A stretch of DNA of 64,000 nucleotides. Source: Mycobacterium sp. MFM001 (GTDB lineage: Bacteria; Actinomycetota; Actinomycetes; Mycobacteriales; Mycobacteriaceae). How positions within the stretch are numbered: the stretch's first letter is position 1; each line of letters opens with the position of its first letter. Location: positions 127,633 through 191,632 of the forward strand of contig NZ_BFAB01000005.1 in NCBI RefSeq assembly GCF_003402475.1. Direction: 5' to 3'. Below are positions 39,197-49,757 of this stretch, in pieces. The notes under the pieces are model-generated. The model was not told the DNA's origin. It did no database searches and saw only the letters and a program-made list of their open reading frames with translations. Position numbers and translations under genes: made by a program.

Positions 39197-39496
39197 ATGC
39201 GCAAACAGCTCGCCGCGGTTCTCGGCGGTGTCCTCGCGGTCACCGCCATCGGCACCGCGCCGTTCGCTGCCGCCGATGAGAACAGCTACATCAACGCGCT
39301 CAACCGCGACGGCATCGGATTCACCAACCGCGGCTACGCGATAGCGATGGGCAACGAAATATGCCGCGGCCTCGGCAGTGGGCTCTCACCCGACGATGTC
39401 GCCAATACGATCGTGCGCGCCGGCAATGCGCCCTACTCCGCCGCCCAAGCCAATCGGATCATCGCCGACGCGACTACACACCTCTGTCCGGGCTAG
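39197..39496 (+). CDS. Secreted DUF732 protein
   Basis: 99 residues with a Sec signal peptide (about 1-27, ending AAADE) and a mature DUF732 domain. That domain has [23 protein letters not shown] and a final cysteine in THLCPG, giving one likely disulfide. An AAAGAGG ribosome site precedes ATG 39197. DUF732 proteins are small exported mycobacterial proteins of unknown role. Its TAG shares CTAG with the facing EsxR-like gene. Confidence 0.87.
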   Translation: MRKQLAAVLGGVLAVTAIGTAPFAAADENSYINALNRDGIGFTNRGYAIAMGNEICRGLGSGLSPDDVANTIVRAGNAPYSAAQANRIIADATTHLCPG

Positions 39497-39780
39497 CCCC
39501 ATTTGGCGGCTTCGGCTTGGTCGCGGGCCAGCATCGACACCGTGTTGGTCTCGTGCGTGCCCGCCATCGCGTGATAGGCCCGCACCAGATCGGCCATCGC
39601 CTGATTCCACTGCGCCTGCCACGCCTGATACGTCATCCCGGTATCGCCCTGCCACGCCGCCGACAACGCCGCCTGCTCACTGGCGATATCGGCCCCCAAC
39701 CCCTGCATCGTGGCCGCATAAGAGGCCATGTCCCCGGCATGGGCCAGCATCGCCGGGTAGTTGTACATAATCTGCGACAT
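39493..39780 (-). CDS. EsxH/EsxR-family (TB10.4-like) WXG100 protein
   Basis: 95 residues, beginning [20 protein letters not shown], with the WQGDTG turn and YHAM second helix characteristic of TB10.4-family proteins. It forms a secreted heterodimer with the EsxG/S-type partner encoded just upstream (ATGA overlap). The family is exported by ESX-3 and linked to iron/zinc acquisition and phagosome biology. Very close to EsxH and EsxR, so assignment between paralogues is open. Confidence 0.92.
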   Translation of the reverse strand: MSQIMYNYPAMLAHAGDMASYAATMQGLGADIASEQAALSAAWQGDTGMTYQAWQAQWNQAMADLVRAYHAMAGTHETNTVSMLARDQAEAAKWG

Positions 39781-40076
39781 CAGAAACCTCCCGTGTACGT
39801 CGACGCGGCCGCGGCATCAGAGGCCACATACGTGCCCGCCGCATCACCCAAATTGGCCTGCGCAATATCCAGCAGCGCATTCACCTTCGCCGCCACCTCC
39901 ACAAACCGGGCATGGGCGGCCTGAAACGCCGCCGCAGACTCCCCGACATGAAACGCCTGCGCCGAGAGCGCCTCCTGCTCGGCCTGACCGATCGTCGAGC
40001 GCATCAACCCCGCCTTAGCCGCAAACGCCGACTGCGACGCCACCAACTGCGGAATATGGGCATCCAACATACTCAT
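39780..40076 (-). CDS. EsxG/EsxS-family WXG100 protein
   Basis: 98 residues, beginning [20 protein letters not shown] and ending TYTGGF, nearly identical to EsxG/EsxS as I remember them. Partner of the EsxH/R-type protein. The C-terminal helix and flexible tail would carry the ESX signal region. It lies 3 bp after the PPE gene in a PE-PPE-esxS-esxR operon. Confidence 0.92.
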   Translation of the reverse strand: MSMLDAHIPQLVASQSAFAAKAGLMRSTIGQAEQEALSAQAFHVGESAAAFQAAHARFVEVAAKVNALLDIAQANLGDAAGTYVASDAAAASTYTGGF

Positions 40077-40079
40077 TAC

Positions 40080-41663
40080 TTACTTCCTTTCCTCGTCAAC
40101 CACCCAGCTGCCCGGCACCATGGGAACCCTTGGGCCAGCACCGAACTCATCACCCTCCAGCGTCGCCAACCCCGCCGCCCGCTCCGCGGCATCGCTACGC
40201 ACCGTCCCCGCAAAACCCAACGAACCCGCACCCTGCCCCGAGGCCACGGTCGGCTCGTAGTCCATGTATTCGTAGCGGTGGCCGCGATCCATCGCCGCTG
40301 CCCGGCGCCGCCGGGCCCGCGCCTGCTCGCGAGCCGACGCGGCTGCGGGCGCCGCAGCGTCGATGTCCTCCGACGACGACTCCTTGGTCCCCCGACGCGC
40401 ACGACTGCTGGCACTGCTTTGGGCCGACAATCCCGCCGCGCTCACCGCGTAAAAGCCTTCGGTCATTCCCGTGGTCGGGCCGAAGCCGACTTCCGGGCCA
40501 CCACCGGCCGGTCCCCCACCGCTCGGCATGGCCGAACTGGTCGTCGCGCTCGACGTCGTCGGGGCGTTGCTCGCGCTGGTTTCGACACCGGTCGCCGTCG
40601 AAAACGCCGGCGCGGATCCCATTGGCGCCGGGATGGCCGCGGCCCCCGGCATGTCCGCTGCCGGAGGGACCGCGACGCCGGCGACGCCTGGGACTCCGGC
40701 CAGGCCCGCCAGTCCCGCCAGCCCCGCGGTAGCGGCGCCGGCCACCGCCGGAAAAGCGGCCATCAGCAATACCGGGGCCGTCTGTGCGAGGGCAAGAACG
40801 AGCATCAAATTATGGAAGACGAACCAGGCGAGCGCGGAGGCAAGGACTGGTGAGATTCCGGGGATTTGTGAGAAGAACGGCAAAATCGTGTTGACGAATC
40901 CCATCGGGTCGACGGGATACCCATTGGGGAAGAACAGCTTGGCCAGGGGATCCGCGAACCCCATGTTGTAGTTGGTTATCAGCTGCGCAAGCTGGTCCTG
41001 CCACGACGAACCACTGGTCGCCGCCTGTTGCGTGGCCGAGGTGTCCGCGCTGTTGAGCTGCGAACCGGATTGCGAGGCCGGGGCCATGGCTGCCGATTGC
41101 GTTGTCGCAGAGGTGGTTTCGCCGCCCGGTGCGACGATCTGCGGCGCCGGCACAGTCGGCGGGACGCCGGCCAGAGCCGATCCCGCGACGGCCTGATAGG
41201 TGCTCATCGTGGTAGCCGCTTGAACCCACATCCGAACGTAGTCGGCTTCGTTCAGCGCGATCGGGATGGTGTTGATCCCGAAGAAGTTGGTCGCCACCAA
41301 CGTAGCGTGAACAGCGTGGTTGGCGGCGAGCTCGCCCAGCGTGGGCATGGCGGCCAGCGCGGTGGTATAGGCGCCGGCGGCGGTCTGGTGCAGAGTTGCC
41401 GCGACCGTGCTCTTCTCGGCACTGTCCAGCAGCCAGGTCAGGTACGGGCCGTGCGCCGCCACATACTTTTCCGCGGTCGGGCCTTCCCACGCCGCCTGCG
41501 CGCCGGCCAGCACCGCGGTGAGTTCGTCTGCGGCCGAAGCGTATTCGGCGCTCAACGAGGACCACGCCCCGGCGGCCGTCAACAGCGACCCCGGCCCCGG
41601 ACCGCTGCTCAGCAGCGTCGAGTGCACCTCCGGCGGGAAGGCCATCCAGATTGGCGCCGTCAT
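40080..41663 (-). CDS. PPE-family protein (ESX-3-type, PPE4-like)
   Basis: 527 residues. The ~180-residue PPE domain starts [15 protein letters not shown], with WEGPTAEKY (WxG-type turn) near residue 59. The rest is Ala/Gly/Ser/Pro-rich with hydrophobic stretches around 290-330. The C-terminal ~120 residues are charged, including [14 protein letters not shown] and [13 protein letters not shown], and end [13 protein letters not shown]. The 4-bp overlap with the PE gene indicates a PE-PPE pair for ESX secretion with EspG. Confidence 0.92.
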   Translation of the reverse strand: MTAPIWMAFPPEVHSTLLSSGPGPGSLLTAAGAWSSLSAEYASAADELTAVLAGAQAAWEGPTAEKYVAAHGPYLTWLLDSAEKSTVAATLHQTAAGAYTTALAAMPTLGELAANHAVHATLVATNFFGINTIPIALNEADYVRMWVQAATTMSTYQAVAGSALAGVPPTVPAPQIVAPGGETTSATTQSAAMAPASQSGSQLNSADTSATQQAATSGSSWQDQLAQLITNYNMGFADPLAKLFFPNGYPVDPMGFVNTILPFFSQIPGISPVLASALAWFVFHNLMLVLALAQTAPVLLMAAFPAVAGAATAGLAGLAGLAGVPGVAGVAVPPAADMPGAAAIPAPMGSAPAFSTATGVETSASNAPTTSSATTSSAMPSGGGPAGGGPEVGFGPTTGMTEGFYAVSAAGLSAQSSASSRARRGTKESSSEDIDAAAPAAASAREQARARRRRAAAMDRGHRYEYMDYEPTVASGQGAGSLGFAGTVRSDAAERAAGLATLEGDEFGAGPRVPMVPGSWVVDEERK

Positions 41664-41971
41664 AGGCCGCCGGCAACCAGGTACGACGACGCGGCAGCGG
41701 CGTCACCCGTCGCGTAGCCGGCGGCGGCCTGGCCGACGCCGGCACCGGAGCGGCCCAGCTCCGTCACGCCCTGCGCGGCCGCGACGCCATGCTCGTTACC
41801 GGACGCGCTGAATCCCGCCGCCGTCTGCAGCGACACCGGGTCGACGGCGGGCGGAACCACCGCCGAAATCAGCGGGGCCGCACCGGCCTCCGCAGCAGCA
41901 AGCCGCGCTGTCAACGCTTCCACCGCAGCACCGGCCGCGGTCAGGCCCTCGGGAACAACTCGCAGGGACAC
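41660..41971 (-). CDS. PE-family protein (PE5-like)
   Basis: 103 residues from GTG 41971, chosen over GTG 41977 because AAAGAGG then sits 5 bases upstream and the protein starts [10 protein letters not shown] like PE5. The PE motif is VPEGL (the PE residues near position 8), and the tail has the YATGD form of the YxxxD/E secretion signal. First gene of the PE-PPE-Esx operon. The paralogous set in the ESX-3 locus has the same order. Confidence 0.9.
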   Translation of the reverse strand: MSLRVVPEGLTAAGAAVEALTARLAAAEAGAAPLISAVVPPAVDPVSLQTAAGFSASGNEHGVAAAQGVTELGRSGAGVGQAAAGYATGDAAAASSYLVAGGL

Positions 41972-42086
41972 GGACACCTCTTTCGGGATCGATCGTGCGT
42001 ACCTACAAGTGGTCGGCGCGCGACGCGAATTAGTTCCTTCGGGGGTTCCTTTGTGCTCGGGCAGAGGAATGCGCGACGATACAGCG

Positions 42087-42827
42087 ATGCGGTGTGAGGT
42101 TGCGCGCGAAGCGCTGTCGGCGAGGTTGGATGGTGAGGCTGCGCACGTGCCGGCCCAACGGGTCGACGCCCATCTGGGTTCGTGTCACGAGTGCCGTGCC
42201 TGGCTGATCGGAGTGGCGGTGCAGACCCGCAGGCTGTCCTCGGTCGAGGTGGGCCGCGCACCGGACCTGGTCGACCAGATCATGACGAGCGCCGGCGTCG
42301 CGCCGCTGCCGCCGTATCGCCGTTGGCTGCGGGATCTGGTGTCGGACTACCGGCGCTGCGGGCTGATCGTCGTGGGCCTGGTGCAGGTCGCGGTGGCGTT
42401 GGCCCAAATCGCGGGCATCGACTTCGGTTTGGTGTCCCACCACATGCATGGCGCTGCGACCGGGGCACACCTGCTGCACGAGTCCACGGCATGGTTCCTG
42501 GCCTTGGGCGTGGCGATGATTGCCGCCGGCATCTGGACCGCGGCGGCCGTCGGCGTCGCGGCGATCGCCGGCGCGTTTGCGATCGCGCTGTTCGGCTATG
42601 TGGCCGTCGACGCCTGCACCGGACAGGTCACCGCGGCGCGCATCGCCAGTCACCTGCCGATGCTGATCGGACTGGCCTTCGCGTTGCTGGTGGCCCGCGA
42701 ACGGGTCGGGTCGTCCAAACCGGAGGCCGACGGCGGCGCCCAGACAACCGAGCTGGTGCTCACCGCCAGCGCTCCGGCCGCTCGGCGCCGCGGCCATCTG
42801 TGGCCCGTCAACCGCTCCGCCGCCTAG
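42087..42827 (+). CDS. Membrane zinc-finger anti-sigma-like protein upstream of sigC
   Basis: About 246 residues beginning [17 protein letters not shown]. The zinc-type motif C3...H29-x3-C33-x2-C36 (HLGSCHEC) is the ZAS signature of anti-sigma factors (zf-HC2). Several membrane segments follow (about 95-115, 137-185, 203-220). Cysteine, histidine and methionine residues are scattered in and near the membrane part ([14 protein letters not shown]). It ends 43 bp before sigC on the same strand. The start is uncertain (ATG 42069 is an alternative). From memory it resembles Rv0093c. Anti-SigC function is inferred from context. Confidence 0.75.
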   Translation: MRCEVAREALSARLDGEAAHVPAQRVDAHLGSCHECRAWLIGVAVQTRRLSSVEVGRAPDLVDQIMTSAGVAPLPPYRRWLRDLVSDYRRCGLIVVGLVQVAVALAQIAGIDFGLVSHHMHGAATGAHLLHESTAWFLALGVAMIAAGIWTAAAVGVAAIAGAFAIALFGYVAVDACTGQVTAARIASHLPMLIGLAFALLVARERVGSSKPEADGGAQTTELVLTASAPAARRRGHLWPVNRSAA

Positions 42828-42869
42828 CCGTGCGGTCTACGACAGAGCGTCGTATTAGGGTGGGTGCCC

Positions 42870-43424
42870 ATGGCCGCGCGTAGCGACGACGACGCCGTTA
42901 CCGCACACGCCCTCGCCGCTGCGCGCGGCGACGCCGGGGCGCTCGAGACGTTCATCAAAGCCACCCAGCAGGACGTGTGGCGGTTTGTGGCCTACCTGTC
43001 CGACGGGTCCCACGCCGACGATCTGACCCAGGAGACGTTTCTGCGGGCCATCGGCGCCATCCGGCGATTCTCTGGACGGTCCAGCGCCCGGACCTGGCTG
43101 CTGGCCATCGCGCGCCGTGTCGTCGCCGACCACGTGCGCCACGTCCGGGCTCGGCCGCGCACCGCGCACGGCGCCGACCCCGAACAGCTACTCAACCGCG
43201 AGCGGCCCACCCGCGGATTCGAAGACGTCGTCGAGGTCACGACGATGATCGCCAACCTCACCGCCGACCAGCGCGAGGCGCTGCTGCTCACCCAGCTGCT
43301 GGGGCTGTCCTACGCCGACGCGGCAGCCGTGTGCGGCTGCCCGGTGGGCACCATCCGGTCTCGCGTCGCCCGCGCCCGCGGTGCGCTGCTGGCCGGCCTG
43401 GACCCCGACGAGGCGACGGGCTAA
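42870..43424 (+). CDS. sigC: SigC, ECF sigma factor
   Basis: 184 residues from ATG 42870, with TAGGGTGG about 7 bases upstream. Region 2 includes [19 protein letters not shown] and [15 protein letters not shown]. Region 4 is [20 protein letters not shown] followed by [16 protein letters not shown]. These are close to M. tuberculosis SigC (Rv2069), which lies elsewhere in that genome. SigC is linked there to copper acquisition and virulence. Here it forms a probable two-gene operon with the zinc-finger membrane protein and converges on sahH, 3 bp apart. Confidence 0.93.
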   Translation: MAARSDDDAVTAHALAAARGDAGALETFIKATQQDVWRFVAYLSDGSHADDLTQETFLRAIGAIRRFSGRSSARTWLLAIARRVVADHVRHVRARPRTAHGADPEQLLNRERPTRGFEDVVEVTTMIANLTADQREALLLTQLLGLSYADAAAVCGCPVGTIRSRVARARGALLAGLDPDEATG

Positions 43425-43427
43425 CGC

Positions 43428-44900
<1,473 letters not shown>

Positions 44901-44977
44901 CTCGGGCGCACTCCTCATCGGTCAACTAGTTAGCTCGCATACACATTAGTCCTCGGTGCCGCTGGCGTGCGACCGGC

Positions 44978-45607
44978 TCAGGACTCGATCACACCGTAGC
45001 GTTCGACGGCGGGGGTAAGCAGGCGTGCCAGGTCGGCGGCGACGTCGTGGTCGGCCTCCGGCGGCATCGACACATAGCTCATCGCCAGCCGCACGATCGC
45101 GCGCGCGATGATGCCGGCGTCGTCGTCGCTGGCCTTGACCCAGCTGTGCTGGAACGTGTTGGCCAACCGCTCCGCGCAATGAGTGATGATCGGCCCGCTG
45201 TCGGTGGTAATGATCTGCAGCAGGTCGGGTTTGGCGACACCGGTGAGCAGTGAGATCACCAGCGGGTCGGCGGCCGACTCGGTGAAGAACATCCGGAAGC
45301 CCTGCAGGAACGCGGCGTAGACTTCGCCGACATTGGAGTAGACGGCGTCGTCGACGGCGTCCACCAGCCGGTCGGCCAGCCGCAGCGCGTAGCCCTGCGC
45401 CAGGCCTTGCCGGGAGCCGAACTCGTTGTAAATGGTCTGCCGGCTGATGCCGGCGGCGCGGGCCACGTCGGCCAGCGTGATCGCCGACCAGTCACGGGCC
45501 AGCAGCAGCTCGCGCATCGCGTCGAGCACCGAATCGCGCAACAGGACCCGCGACGCCTCGGCGTAGGAGACTCGTACGGGCCTGCCCGTACCATCTGCCG
45601 CTGCCAC
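44978..45607 (-). CDS. TetR-family regulator of the second alkB operon (Rv3249c-like)
   Basis: 209 residues from GTG 45607 (about 211 in Rv3249c). The HTH is ITLADVARAAGISRQTIYNEF near residues 40-60, and the C-terminal ligand-binding domain follows. It lies 17 bp after rubB2 in the alkB2-rubA2-rubB2-tetR operon, so it is probably an autoregulated repressor of alkane use. A TGTCTAGACA palindrome upstream of alkB2 may be its site. Confidence 0.9.
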   Translation of the reverse strand: MAAADGTGRPVRVSYAEASRVLLRDSVLDAMRELLLARDWSAITLADVARAAGISRQTIYNEFGSRQGLAQGYALRLADRLVDAVDDAVYSNVGEVYAAFLQGFRMFFTESAADPLVISLLTGVAKPDLLQIITTDSGPIITHCAERLANTFQHSWVKASDDDAGIIARAIVRLAMSYVSMPPEADHDVAADLARLLTPAVERYGVIES

Positions 45608-45624
45608 ATGCGCGAGACTAGCCG

Positions 45625-45807
45625 TCAAGAACGTGCGACTTCTACCATCTCGAAGTCGGACTTGGCTGCGCCGCAGTCCGGGCAACTCCAGTCGTCGGGG
45701 ATGTCGTCCCAGCGGGTGCCGGGCGCGATGCCGTCTTCGGGCCAGCCCTTGGCCTCGTCGTACTCGAAACCGCACTGCACACACACGAACAGCTTGTAGT
45801 CGGTCAT
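45625..45807 (-). CDS. rubB: Rubredoxin (RubB-type), second operon
   Basis: 60 residues, CVQCG and CPDCG iron ligands, equivalent to Rv3250c. It differs from the rubredoxin at 10624-10806 at only four positions (2, 8, 38 and 60). Start ATG 45807 overlaps the upstream rubredoxin stop by 4 bp. Electron carrier for AlkB. Confidence 0.94.
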   Translation of the reverse strand: MTDYKLFVCVQCGFEYDEAKGWPEDGIAPGTRWDDIPDDWSCPDCGAAKSDFEMVEVARS

Positions 45808-45977
45808 GCGTTCGCTCCTATCGGTTCGAAATCGATCTTCTCGCGGACCGCGCAGTCCGGGCAGCACCAGTCGTCGGGAATCTGGTCCCACGGTGTGCCG
45901 GCCGGAAAGCCTTCCCTCGCAGCGCCTTTGGCCTCGTCGTAGATGTACCCGCACCCCGGGCAGCGGTACGACGGCAT
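45804..45977 (-). CDS. rubA: Rubredoxin (RubA-type), second operon
   Basis: 57 residues with CPGC and CPDC ligands, equivalent to Rv3251c. It overlaps the alkB2 stop (TGATG) exactly as in the first operon. Residues near the C-terminus (IGANA) diverge from the paralogue (MEVMQ). Electron carrier between rubredoxin reductase and AlkB. Confidence 0.94.
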   Translation of the reverse strand: MPSYRCPGCGYIYDEAKGAAREGFPAGTPWDQIPDDWCCPDCAVREKIDFEPIGANA

Positions 45978-47188
45978 CACGCCACCGCCCCGTAGCGGGC
46001 CAGCACCTGGCTGCGGACACGCGGGTGAATGTTGGCCCGGGTGATGTCGCCGTCGTAGTGGGCCAGCACCCGGTGGTCCATCACCTTGCGCCACAGCGGC
46101 GGAAGGTAGGTCAGCCCGATCAGCGACGCGTATCCGCTGGGCAGGTTCGGTGCGCCGTCCATGCTGCGCAGTATCTGGTAGCGGCGCGTCGGGTTGGCGT
46201 GATGGTCGCTGTGCCGCTGCAAGTGGTACAGGAACAGGTTGGTCACGATGTGGTCGGAGTTCCAGCTGTGCTGCGGCGTGCAGCGCTCGTAGCGGCCATT
46301 GGCGTTTTTCTGCCGCAGCAGGCCGTAGTGCTCGAGGTAGTTCACCGACTCCAACAGCGAGAAGCCGTAGACGGCCTGGATGATCACGAACGGGATCAGC
46401 GCCGGGCCGAACACGGCGATCAGCACGGCCCACAGCACCACCGACATCGCCCAGGCGTTGAGCACGTCGTTCGACGGGTGCCACGGGCTCTTGTTCAGCC
46501 GGCGCAGCCGCTGCGCCTCCAGACCCCATGCTGAGCGCAGGCTGCCAATGACGCTGCGCGGGAAGAACTCCCAAAACGTCTCACCGAACCGGGCCGACGC
46601 CGGGTCCTCCGGCGTGGCCACCCGCACGTGGTGGCCCCGGTTGTGCTCGATGTAGAAGTGGCCGTAGCAGGTCTGAGCCAGGGTGATCTTCGACAGCCAG
46701 CGCTCCAGGGTGTCCTTCTTGTGGCCCATTTCGTGGGCGGTGTTGATGCCGATGCCCCCCAGCGCACCGACAGACAGCGCCAGGCCGATCTTGGCCGGCC
46801 AGCTGAGCGACCCCTCGAAGCCCAGCCAGCTCAGGTCGGATGCGGTGAACAAGTAGGCGCCCAGCACGACGCTGGCGTATTGGAACGGGATGTAGATATA
46901 GGTGCAGTAGCGGTAGTACTTGTCGTTCTCCAGCCGCTCCATCACCTCGTCGGGCGGGTTTTGCCCGTCCGGGCCGTAGCGAAGGTCGAGCAGCGGCAAC
47001 ACGACATACACCAGGATCGGCCCGATCCAGAACAGCACCTGCGATGCGGTGTGCCAGCCGGCCTGATTCATTGCCCACACGATCGGCAGGATCAGCATCA
47101 GGGCCGTCGGGGCGATCAGCCCGAGCAGCCACAGGTAGCGCTTCTTGTCGCGCCACAGCGTCGTGTCGGGACTTGTCGTGGTGGTCAT
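45977..47188 (-). CDS. alkB: Alkane 1-monooxygenase AlkB, copy 2 (Rv3252c position)
   Basis: 403 residues from ATG 47188, with GGAGG 7 bases upstream. Histidine boxes HEMGHK, EHNRGHH and LQRHSDHH, and NYLEHYGL, are all intact. This is the syntenic copy shared with M. tuberculosis. The first copy at 9234-10454 differs mainly in the N-terminus and in membrane helices, which line the substrate channel, so chain-length preference may differ. The operon continues with both rubredoxins and a TetR gene. Confidence 0.96.
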   Translation of the reverse strand: MTTTTSPDTTLWRDKKRYLWLLGLIAPTALMLILPIVWAMNQAGWHTASQVLFWIGPILVYVVLPLLDLRYGPDGQNPPDEVMERLENDKYYRYCTYIYIPFQYASVVLGAYLFTASDLSWLGFEGSLSWPAKIGLALSVGALGGIGINTAHEMGHKKDTLERWLSKITLAQTCYGHFYIEHNRGHHVRVATPEDPASARFGETFWEFFPRSVIGSLRSAWGLEAQRLRRLNKSPWHPSNDVLNAWAMSVVLWAVLIAVFGPALIPFVIIQAVYGFSLLESVNYLEHYGLLRQKNANGRYERCTPQHSWNSDHIVTNLFLYHLQRHSDHHANPTRRYQILRSMDGAPNLPSGYASLIGLTYLPPLWRKVMDHRVLAHYDGDITRANIHPRVRSQVLARYGAVA

Positions 47189-47250
47189 GTCGCAACCTCC
47201 GTTGTGAGTCACAGCACGTTGGAGTTGACAATACCGCGCTTTGCGTCTCC

Positions 47251-47260
47251 TGTCTAGACA
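47251..47260. promoter_or_regulatory. TGTCTAGACA palindrome upstream of alkB2
   Basis: A perfect 10-bp palindrome in the 105-bp gap between the permease stop and alkB2, about 63 bases before the alkB2 start. It is a candidate operator for the operon's TetR protein. Motif and position only. Confidence 0.4.
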
Positions 47261-47293
47261 TTTCATGGCTATTTGTAAAGCACCTGGCGTCGG

Positions 47294-48787
47294 TTAGGAA
47301 GCGACGTCGACGGCGGTCGGCTCCTCGGCCTGCCGGCCCGCCAACACCGAGTGCCGGCGGCCGTAGCCGTAGTAGATGGCGACGCCGACGACCATCCACA
47401 CGCCGAACCGGATCCACGTCACCCCGGTCAGGTTGAGCATCAGCCACAGGCACGCGCACACCGAGGCGATCGGCAGCAGCGGCACCCACGGCGCGCGGAA
47501 ACCGCGCGGCAGGTCGGGGCGGGTGCGGCGCAGGATGACCACTCCGGCGGACACCAGGACGAACGCGAAAAGCGTTCCGACGTTGACCATCTCCTCCAGC
47601 TTGGCCATCGGGAATACCGACGCCGCGAGGGCCACCAGCAGCGCGACCAGCACGGTGATCCGCACCGGCGTCCCGCGGCTACTGGTCTGCGCCAGCGCCC
47701 GCGGCAGCAGCCCGTCGCGCGACATCGCGAATAGCACGCGGCACTGGCCGAGCATCAGCACCATCACCACCGTGGTCAGCCCGGCCAGCGCCCCGATCGA
47801 GATGACGCCGGACGCCCAGTGCACCCCGTTCGCCGCGAACGCGGTGGCCAGGTTGGCGTGCTTGCCGCCGGGCCGGTCCTGAAGCGCGGTATAGGGCACC
47901 ATCCCGGACAGCACGACCGAGACGGCGACGTAGAGCACGGTGACGATGCCCAGCGTGGCCAGAATCCCGCGCGGCACGTCGCGCTGCGGGTGCTTGGTTT
48001 CCTCGGCCATGGTGGCCACGATGTCGAACCCGATGAACGCGAAGAACACGATCGACGCGCCCGCCAGCACGCCGAACCAGCCGTAGTGGCTGGTGTGCGC
48101 TCCGGTCATCAGCGAGAGCACCGACTGGTCGACGCCGGTGCCGGCGTGATCGGCCTCCGGCGGCGGGATGAACGGCGAGTAGTTGGCGGCCTTGACGTAA
48201 AACGCGCCGACGACCACCACCAGCGCCACCACCGATACCTTGATCGCGGTGACCACGGCCGAAAAGTGCGCCGACAACTTGGTGCCCAGCGCCAGCAGCG
48301 TCGCCACCAGCGCGACAATCAACAAAGCCCCCCAGTCGAGCTGGAATGAGCCGAGAGTGATTGTGCCCCTGGCGATTCCGAACATGGTGTCCAGGTAGCT
48401 GGACCAGCCCTTGGCCACCACCGCCGCGCCGATGGCCAACTCGAGCACCAGGTTCCAGCCGATCACCCACGCCAAAAACTCGCCGAAGGTGGCGTAGGAG
48501 AAGGTGTAGGCGCTGCCCGCCACCGGCAGCGTCGAGGCGAACTCCGCGTAGCACACGGCGGCCAGCCCGCAGGTGATCGCCGCGATCAGAAACGAGATCC
48601 AGATGGCCGGGCCGGTGATGTTGCCCGCGGTCGAGGCGGTGACCGTGAAGATCCCGGCGCCGATCACCACCGAGACGCCGAACACGGTCAGGTGCCACCA
48701 GCTGAGGTTTTTGTGCAGCCGGCTATCCGGTTCGTCGGTGTCGGCAATCGACTGCTCGACGGATTTGATGCGCCATCGATCGGCCAT
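47294..48787 (-). CDS. APC-family amino acid permease (Rv3253c-like)
   Basis: 497 residues with about 13 hydrophobic helices. The first (NLSWWHLTVFGVSVVIGAGI then FTV) contains the APC helix-1 signature GAGIF. The sequence resembles cationic amino acid transporters (CAT type), including the GFDIVATMAEE segment. It probably imports basic amino acids. It is upstream of and codirectional with alkB2, but the 105-bp gap suggests separate transcription. Confidence 0.92.
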   Translation of the reverse strand: MADRWRIKSVEQSIADTDEPDSRLHKNLSWWHLTVFGVSVVIGAGIFTVTASTAGNITGPAIWISFLIAAITCGLAAVCYAEFASTLPVAGSAYTFSYATFGEFLAWVIGWNLVLELAIGAAVVAKGWSSYLDTMFGIARGTITLGSFQLDWGALLIVALVATLLALGTKLSAHFSAVVTAIKVSVVALVVVVGAFYVKAANYSPFIPPPEADHAGTGVDQSVLSLMTGAHTSHYGWFGVLAGASIVFFAFIGFDIVATMAEETKHPQRDVPRGILATLGIVTVLYVAVSVVLSGMVPYTALQDRPGGKHANLATAFAANGVHWASGVISIGALAGLTTVVMVLMLGQCRVLFAMSRDGLLPRALAQTSSRGTPVRITVLVALLVALAASVFPMAKLEEMVNVGTLFAFVLVSAGVVILRRTRPDLPRGFRAPWVPLLPIASVCACLWLMLNLTGVTWIRFGVWMVVGVAIYYGYGRRHSVLAGRQAEEPTAVDVAS

Positions 48788-48836
48788 GCACCGGGACAGT
48801 ACCGACTACTGGGCGCACACGCGCGCCGACGCGAGG

Positions 48837-49757
48837 CTAGCGAATCAGCGCCCGATCCAGGTCGGGCTCGAGGTAGATCACCCGGGCGGCCGGCACCGCC
48901 GCGCGGATGTTGGCCTCGGCGGCGTCGATAGTGGCCGCCACGGTAGCCAGCTCGACCTCCGGGCCCACCGCGATCTTGGCGCCCACCAGCATCTCGTCGG
49001 GGCCGAGATACTGCGTGCGCAAATGGATCAGACGGTCGACGTGCTCTGTGTTTTCCAGGGCCGCCCGGATAGCGGCGGCTTCGGCCGCGGTGGCGCTCTC
49101 CCCGATCAGCAGGCTGTGCATCTCGACCATCAGGATGGTCGCGATGACGCCGAGCAGCAGGCCGATGGCGATGGTGCCGACGCCATCCCAGACCGGGTTG
49201 CCGGTGGCCGTCGTCAAGCCGACGCCGACGAGCGCGAACGCCAGCCCGATCAGCGCACCGGTGTCCTCGAGCAGCACCACCGGCAGCTCGGGATTGCGGG
49301 AGTTGCGGATGAACCGCCACCAGCTGCCACTGCCCTTCAGCGGCCGCGACTCGACCACCGCCGTGCGAAAACTGAACGCCTCCAAGGTGATTGCCACCAC
49401 CAGGATCACCAGCGCCACCACCGGAGACGTCAGCTCGGCCGGGTGGGCGATCTTGTGGTAGCCCTCGTAGAGCGCGAAGACCGCGCCGAGGGTGAACAAC
49501 ACCAGCGCCACCACGAAGGACCAGAAGTAGCGGCTGCGCCCGTAGCCGAACGGGTGCAGCGCGTCGGCCTCCTTGCGCGCCGCGCGCTGCCCGAACAGCA
49601 ACAGGGCCTGATTGGAGGTGTCGGCCACCGAGTGCACCGCTTCGGCGAGCATCGACGAGCTGCCGGTGAGAACAAACCCGACGAACTTCGCGGCGGCGAT
49701 GCCGGCGTTGGCGGCCAGCGCGGCCAGGATCGCGCGGGTACTGCTTGGGGCGCTCAC
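48837..49757 (-). CDS. Cation diffusion facilitator (CDF) family transporter
   Basis: 306 residues from GTG 49757, which overlaps the manA stop by 4 bp. Six hydrophobic helices are visible. The metal-site-like motif AEAVHSVADTSNQ (family HxxxD, here H42-x3-D46) is in helix 2, and EDTGALIG in helix 5. The C-terminal domain is cytoplasmic. It likely exports Zn, Mn or Fe with proton antiport. Coupling to manA is notable because type I phosphomannose isomerase needs zinc. Confidence 0.88.
   Translation of the reverse strand: MSAPSSTRAILAALAANAGIAAAKFVGFVLTGSSSMLAEAVHSVADTSNQALLLFGQRAARKEADALHPFGYGRSRYFWSFVVALVLFTLGAVFALYEGYHKIAHPAELTSPVVALVILVVAITLEAFSFRTAVVESRPLKGSGSWWRFIRNSRNPELPVVLLEDTGALIGLAFALVGVGLTTATGNPVWDGVGTIAIGLLLGVIATILMVEMHSLLIGESATAAEAAAIRAALENTEHVDRLIHLRTQYLGPDEMLVGAKIAVGPEVELATVAATIDAAEANIRAAVPAARVIYLEPDLDRALIR

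Noticed and set aside
39493..41971. Complete ESX secretion locus
   Set aside because: Only PE, PPE and Esx substrate genes are present. No ecc, mycP or espG genes lie in the window.
44901..44977. Possible SAH riboswitch upstream of sahH
   Set aside because: The 77-bp gap is short and no pseudoknot-like conserved stems could be drawn.
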